Assembly (NCBI GenBank): GCA_024233675.1
Contig: JACKPH010000001.1
Location: forward strand, 62,001-126,000
Origin: Thermotogae bacterium
GTDB lineage: Bacteria; Thermotogota; Thermotogae; Petrotogales; Petrotogaceae
Direction of reading: 5' to 3'
DNA: 64,000 bases
The notes under the pieces are model-generated. The model was given only the letters and a program-made list of their open reading frames with translations. It was not told the origin of the DNA and did not search any database. A program made the translations under genes and the position numbers. Positions 59,859 through 64,000 of the stretch are shown in pieces (positions within the stretch are counted from its first letter, which is position 1; every line of letters begins with the position of its first letter).

Positions 59859-61254
59859 ATTTTATTCTGTACTCTGTTCCTGTTGGTGTATCTTTTATTT
59901 CTATACCTATTTCACCGAGTTTATTTCTTATAAAATCGCTTAATTCATAATTTTTATTTTTCTTGAGTACAGTTCTTAGTTCTGTAACTATTTTCATTAT
60001 ATCGTCTGTCTTATTACCTTTTTTTTCGGAAGTGCTGAGAAAAAGACCAAATATACTTCCTATTTCATTTTTAATAAGATAATAATATTCAGCTACAGCT
60101 TTTTCATCTTTATCGGTAATAGCTTTATTAATTTCTCTGCTGTAATCAAAAATTTTAGCTGTTGCTTTAGGTGTGTTAAAATCGACTGATAGAGAATTTT
60201 TTATGTATTCCTTCTCTTTTTCGTAATTTTCGGAATGTTTTACAAAAGGAACATTTCCTCCGAAAAATTCTTCTGCGGAAAGCAAGCTTTCCTGAACTCT
60301 GTCAACTGATTTTTTCTGTGCTTCAAGTCCCTCTTCATTGAAATCTATAGGAGATCTGTAATGTTTTGAAAGTACAAATATTTTTAAAGTATCAGGGCCG
60401 TATTTTTTTATTACTTCTCTTACAAGCCATATATTACCTATGGATTTAGACATTTTATCCCCTGAAACTTTTATCATACCGTTATGCATCCAGTAATTAG
60501 CAAAATTTGTCCCGTGAAGGGCTATTGACTGTGCTCTTTCATTTTCGTGATGCGGAAATATTAAATCATTTCCTCCTGCATGTATATCAAATTCTTTTCC
60601 GAGAAGTTCAGTAGACATAACCGAACATTCTATATGCCATCCCGGTCTTCCTTTTCCCCATGGGCTTTCCCAGTAGGGTTCTCCTTCTTTTGCATTTTTC
60701 CATAGTGCAAAATCAAGAGGATCTTCTTTTATATCAGATATTTCTATTCTCGAACCTGATCTCATATCTTCTATGTTTCTGTGAGAAAGTTCTCCGTATT
60801 TATCAAATTTTCTTACACGAAAATATACATCTCCGCCTGACTGATACGCAAAACCTTTTTTTATAAGTTCTTCAATAAATTTTATTATGTTATCTACATA
60901 ATTTGTAGTTTTCGGTGAAAAATTAGGTGCTCTTATATTTAATAATTCAGAGTCTTTCCAGAACTCATTTATGTATCTTTCTGATATTTCATCACATGAG
61001 ACATTTTCAGAATTAGCTTTATTTATTATTTTATCGTCAATATCGGTAAAGTTCTGAACCATTGTAACTTCGTATCCGGAATATTCGAGAAATCTTCTGA
61101 AAGAATCAAAAATAATCATAGGTCTTGCATTTCCTATATGTATAAGATTATATATTGTAGGACCGCATACATACATTTTTATTTTTCCGGGTACAATTGG
61201 TGTTAATTCTTTTTCCTCTCCGCTTAATGTATCATAAATTGTTATTTTATTCAT
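59857..61254 (-). CDS. cysS: Cysteinyl-tRNA synthetase
   Basis: A 465-residue class I synthetase. Zinc ligands are C (VCGPTIYN), C (HIECSVMS), H and E/H (FPHHENERAQ). The HIGH motif is HIGNARP and the KMSKS loop is KMSKSIGN, with EDPLDFALWKNAKEGEPYW diagnostic of CysRS. Length is standard. ATG follows GTGGTGA and overlaps the gltX stop by four bases, so cysS is translated with gltX. The 3' end shares a terminator with cheX. Confidence 0.97.
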   Translation of the reverse strand: MNKITIYDTLSGEEKELTPIVPGKIKMYVCGPTIYNLIHIGNARPMIIFDSFRRFLEYSGYEVTMVQNFTDIDDKIINKANSENVSCDEISERYINEFWKDSELLNIRAPNFSPKTTNYVDNIIKFIEELIKKGFAYQSGGDVYFRVRKFDKYGELSHRNIEDMRSGSRIEISDIKEDPLDFALWKNAKEGEPYWESPWGKGRPGWHIECSVMSTELLGKEFDIHAGGNDLIFPHHENERAQSIALHGTNFANYWMHNGMIKVSGDKMSKSIGNIWLVREVIKKYGPDTLKIFVLSKHYRSPIDFNEEGLEAQKKSVDRVQESLLSAEEFFGGNVPFVKHSENYEKEKEYIKNSLSVDFNTPKATAKIFDYSREINKAITDKDEKAVAEYYYLIKNEIGSIFGLFLSTSEKKGNKTDDIMKIVTELRTVLKKNKNYELSDFIRNKLGEIGIEIKDTPTGTEYRIK

Positions 61255-62705
61255 AAATTCACCACTTTTTCAAGTCTCTCTATAACCCTCGCTCTTCCTA
61301 TAAGGTGAATTGTTTTTACAAGATCAGGACCGTGAAACTGATTAGTCAGAGCTTTCCTTAATGCGAGATAAAATGATTTTTTCTGTGGTTTTGCATTTTT
61401 CATTGCATTTTTAAGATTTTCAAGTATTGTCTCACTTTCCCATGAATCATCATTTTGTATGAGTGTGTAAGCCTCTTTTATTGTTTCTTTTACTCCCTGT
61501 GCCGTAAAATATTCCATAAACTCACTGTCATATTCGATTTCATAATCTTTTATAAAAACAGAAAGTTCTTTCGGTATATCTTTAAGTTCCTCAACAGATG
61601 TTCTTACAAGCTCTATTGCTTCGTAAAGCCATTTTTTGCTTGTCTGGCACTGCTCCTGAGTCAGAAGTTTTTCTTCTGTTATAAAAGGTACGGAGAGATT
61701 GAATATTCTTTCCATGTTTGCATTTCTTATATAATTTCCGTTCATCCATTTTAATTTTGTTTCGTCAAATATTGCAGGGCTGGAATTAACTCTGTCAAGT
61801 CCGAAAGATTCTATCATTTCATTAACAGACATTATTTCTTTTCCGTCAGGATTTGACCATCCCAAAAGTGCAAGATAGTTGAGAAGTGTTTCGGGTAAAT
61901 ATCCTCTGCTTCTGAATTCTTCAGCAGAAGTTGCACCGTGTCTTTTTGAAAGTTTTTTACCGTCAGGTCCGAGTATCATTGAAACATGTGCGAACTCAGG
62001 AACATTAGCTTCAAAAGCTTCATAAACAGCAATCTGTCTCAGTGTATTTGAAAGATGATCATCACCTCTTATTACATGAGTAATTTTCATCTGCATATCG
62101 TCTATAACAACAGCATAATTATATGTAGGCTGTCCGTTACTTCTTATAAGTATAAAATCACCTATAGCACCTTCTTTAAATGTAACGGGCCCTTTTATAA
62201 GATCGTTTATTGAATAATCTTTTCTGGGCATTTTAAAGAAAATAACAGGTTTATTTCCCTTTCCGGTATACTCTTTTCTTCTCTCCGGAGTATCATACCC
62301 TGATATTGTTTCATAATCATAATGAGGCGGTTTTCCTTCACTCAGAAGTTTTTCCTTTATCTGTTCAAGTTCTTCAGGATATATATAAGCTTCATATGCA
62401 GAGCCTTTTTCTATAAGTTCTTTTGCCTTACTTAAATAAATATCATTTCTTTCACTCTGTCTGTAAGGGCCGTAATCTCCGCCTACCTGAGGTCCTTCAT
62501 CCCATTCAAGTCCCATCCATGTGAGTGCATCTATAAGCTGATTTTCTGATTCTTTTGTTGATCTTTCAACATCTGTATCTTCAATTCTGAGAATAAATTT
62601 TCCGTTATGTCTTCTTGCGAATAAATAATTATAAAGTGCTGTTCTGGCTCCGCCTACGTGTAAAAACCCAGTAGGACTCGGGGCAAATCTTGTTCTTATT
62701 TCCAT
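61251..62705 (-). CDS. gltX: Glutamyl-tRNA synthetase
   Basis: A 484-residue class I synthetase. N-terminal TRFAPSPTGFLHVGGARTALYNYL contains the HVGG form of the HIGH motif, ILRIEDTDVERS binds glutamate and tRNA end, and KKLSKRHGA is the KMSKS loop. The C-terminal anticodon-binding domain (about 330-480) is of the bacterial alpha-helical type. Discriminating versus non-discriminating function (Glu/Gln) cannot be told by eye. CGGAGGT precedes the ATG. Gene order Nudix-gltX-cysS with overlaps indicates a single transcript. Confidence 0.96.
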   Translation of the reverse strand: MEIRTRFAPSPTGFLHVGGARTALYNYLFARRHNGKFILRIEDTDVERSTKESENQLIDALTWMGLEWDEGPQVGGDYGPYRQSERNDIYLSKAKELIEKGSAYEAYIYPEELEQIKEKLLSEGKPPHYDYETISGYDTPERRKEYTGKGNKPVIFFKMPRKDYSINDLIKGPVTFKEGAIGDFILIRSNGQPTYNYAVVIDDMQMKITHVIRGDDHLSNTLRQIAVYEAFEANVPEFAHVSMILGPDGKKLSKRHGATSAEEFRSRGYLPETLLNYLALLGWSNPDGKEIMSVNEMIESFGLDRVNSSPAIFDETKLKWMNGNYIRNANMERIFNLSVPFITEEKLLTQEQCQTSKKWLYEAIELVRTSVEELKDIPKELSVFIKDYEIEYDSEFMEYFTAQGVKETIKEAYTLIQNDDSWESETILENLKNAMKNAKPQKKSFYLALRKALTNQFHGPDLVKTIHLIGRARVIERLEKVVNL

Positions 62706-62706
62706 T

Positions 62707-63243
62707 TTAGATACCTCCGTATATTAAAGCTTTAGCATAAGCAGATAATGTCTTTGCATCCGTTATTTTATTCTCTGAAATCATTTTTATAAATTCTTCT
62801 TTTGTAACTTTTACAACACTTAAAAATTCATCTTCATCCGGACAGCTTTTTCCGTAAGAAAGATTTTTTGCAATATATATATGTATTATTTCATCAGAAA
62901 ATCCAGGTGTTGTGTAAATTCCACCGAGATAAACCATATCATCTGATGACATTCCTGTTTCTTCTTTAAGTTCTCTTACAGCACATTCGTAGTGTTCTTC
63001 CCCACTATCAATTTTACCCGCAGGTATTTCATAGAGTTCCTGATTTATTGGAAATCTGAACTGCTGAACAAGGTATATATTTCCATTTTCATCAACAGGA
63101 AGTACGGCAACAGCACCGGGATGTCTTACAACATCTCTCGGAGCTTCCTTTCCGTTAGGAAGTTCTACTTTATATGAATATACATCAATTATATTTCCTT
63201 TATATATTGTCTTTTTTTCTGTTTCTTTTTCTCTGAAATTCAT
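62707..63243 (-). CDS. ADP-ribose pyrophosphatase-type Nudix hydrolase
   Basis: A 178-residue Nudix enzyme. The Nudix box reads GKIDSGEEHYECAVRELKEETG (complete GX5EX7REUXEEXG). The upstream VRHPGAVAVLPVDENGNIYLVQQFRFP and the downstream YTTPGFSDEIIHIYIAKNL are typical of ADP-ribose pyrophosphatases (NudF/YqkG), which cleave ADP-ribose to AMP and ribose-5-phosphate. It lies one base from gltX and overlaps the SpoIIE gene by four bases. ATG follows GGTGAAAAA. Confidence 0.93.
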   Translation of the reverse strand: MNFREKETEKKTIYKGNIIDVYSYKVELPNGKEAPRDVVRHPGAVAVLPVDENGNIYLVQQFRFPINQELYEIPAGKIDSGEEHYECAVRELKEETGMSSDDMVYLGGIYTTPGFSDEIIHIYIAKNLSYGKSCPDEDEFLSVVKVTKEEFIKMISENKITDAKTLSAYAKALIYGGI

Positions 63244-64000
63244 TTTTTCACCTTTCTCATAACTAATATAGTAATATCATCCGCCGGATCATTGGATGAA
63301 GAAAATTTTAAAAAATTTTCCTCAATTTTCCGGACTATATTTTCAGAATTGTTTTCCGAATTTTCCTCAATAATTTTTATCATTCTTTCCTCTGAAAAAA
63401 ATTCTCTGATATCATTTTCAGCTTCTACAATTCCGTCTGTATAAACAACAATAATATCATTTTCAGCGAATTCATAAATATCTTTTTCTATGTTATCAAT
63501 TTCAGAATAATATCCCATTCCCATAGGCAGATTTGTTCCCTGCGGAATATAAGCTTTTCCGTTTTTTAAAAAAATCGGTTTTCTGTGTCCGAAATTACCG
63601 AATTCTACAGTATTTTCATACATTTTCATAATAATACATGTAAAATACCCTCCGTCGGAAAAATATTCGGATGTTTTTTCATCTAAAAATTTTACCAATT
63701 CATATATATCATAAATTTCATTATCTTTTATCGCCGTTTCTATACTCTGTTTTACCAAAAGAGAGAGCATTGCCGAAGCAACACCGTGACCGGAAACATC
63801 TATAATATAAAAATAACTGATATCCTTTTCTGTATCAACAGCTCCGAAAATATCTCCCGAAACATCCATCGAAGGCCTGAAATACCAGTTAAAAAATATA
63901 TTTTTTATGAAATTTTTTTTAGGCAGCATTTCAAGTTGAAGTGCCTGTGCTGTTTTTAATTCTTTCTGTATATTTTCATAAGATTCTTCTATTGATTTTT
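63240..64000 (-). CDS. SpoIIE/RsbU-type PP2C serine phosphatase (N-terminus cut by window edge)
   Basis: A PP2C phosphatase domain of the SpoIIE/RsbU family. The reading frame continues open to base 64000. The ATG at 63929 is internal, because the preceding codons encode ENIQKELKTAQALQLEMLP, the coiled linker (ELxxAxxIQxxLLP) that always precedes these domains. Metal-binding motifs: MDVSGDIFG, YFYIIDVSGHGVASAM, FGHRKPIF, and DIIVVYTDGIVEAEN with the final DPADDITILVMRK. Such enzymes dephosphorylate anti-sigma antagonists or similar serine-phosphorylated partners. A sensor or membrane domain is expected upstream of the window edge. It overlaps the Nudix gene by four bases. Confidence 0.93.
   Translation of the reverse strand, partial: KSIEESYENIQKELKTAQALQLEMLPKKNFIKNIFFNWYFRPSMDVSGDIFGAVDTEKDISYFYIIDVSGHGVASAMLSLLVKQSIETAIKDNEIYDIYELVKFLDEKTSEYFSDGGYFTCIIMKMYENTVEFGNFGHRKPIFLKNGKAYIPQGTNLPMGMGYYSEIDNIEKDIYEFAENDIIVVYTDGIVEAENDIREFFSEERMIKIIEENSENNSENIVRKIEENFLKFSSSNDPADDITILVMRKVKK

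Overview
The window is AT-rich bacterial chromosome, densely packed with genes on both strands and without insertion sequences, phage genes or CRISPR arrays. Gene content points to a low-GC, motile, fermentative bacterium. I favour a mesophilic member of the Thermotogota (Petrotogaceae-like). The reasons are very large family-5 binding proteins with OppBCDF-type transporters, a stand-alone CheX, a maltosyltransferase-like GH13 enzyme, a SpoIIE-type phosphatase, and AGA/ATA/CTT-rich codon use. This is inference; no ribosomal marker lies in the window.

Layout. 1-7.5 kb: an M42 peptidase (cut by the left edge), a nitronate-monooxygenase-like flavoprotein, a small orphan protein, an OmpR-type two-component system beside an exported protein with 15-residue repeats, a pyridoxal kinase, and a GDPD/NudC pair. 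7.6-17.9 kb: an exported beta-propeller protein, a dnaN-ispF-comM operon, a MerR regulator with its own operator, phosphate butyryltransferase overlapping a short ComEC-like gene, and a DUF362 ferredoxin with a metallo-beta-lactamase-fold hydrolase. 18-25 kb: a five-gene Opp-type ABC operon whose 827-residue binding protein is, by its motif order, a circular permutation of the normal family-5 fold. 25-28 kb: a LiaRS-like two-component system with a LiaG-like (DUF4097-like) exported protein. 28-31.8 kb: an acetyltransferase, then csoR-copA-copZ for copper efflux. 32-39.4 kb: a HAD hydrolase, an MBL hydrolase, a conventional oppABCDF set and a metallophosphoesterase in one direction. 39.5-46.7 kb: a NusG-II protein, an orphan protein resembling only the middle of PEP synthase, an aldehyde dehydrogenase, a lipoprotein, an unknown, and a chemoreceptor. 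46.8-55.8 kb: histidine ammonia-lyase, an exported lysozyme-like protein, an ITPase-acetyltransferase fusion, tandem deoxynucleoside kinases, and gnd-zwf-pgl (the oxidative pentose phosphate branch). 55.8-64 kb: tRNA-Ser(CGA), an acetyltransferase of foreign codon style, a GH13 enzyme, cheX, cysS, gltX, an ADP-ribose-type Nudix enzyme, and a SpoIIE phosphatase cut by the right edge.

The most unusual observations are the permuted binding protein (a normally ordered relative in the same window serves as control), three genes whose best Shine-Dalgarno-placed start codons are ATA, ATA and CTG, and the orphan PEP-synthase-like central domain. Most intergenic spaces hold clear hairpin terminators. 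Several promoters have an extended -10 (TGnTATAAT). No gene-free stretch exceeds 300 bases once the tRNA is counted.
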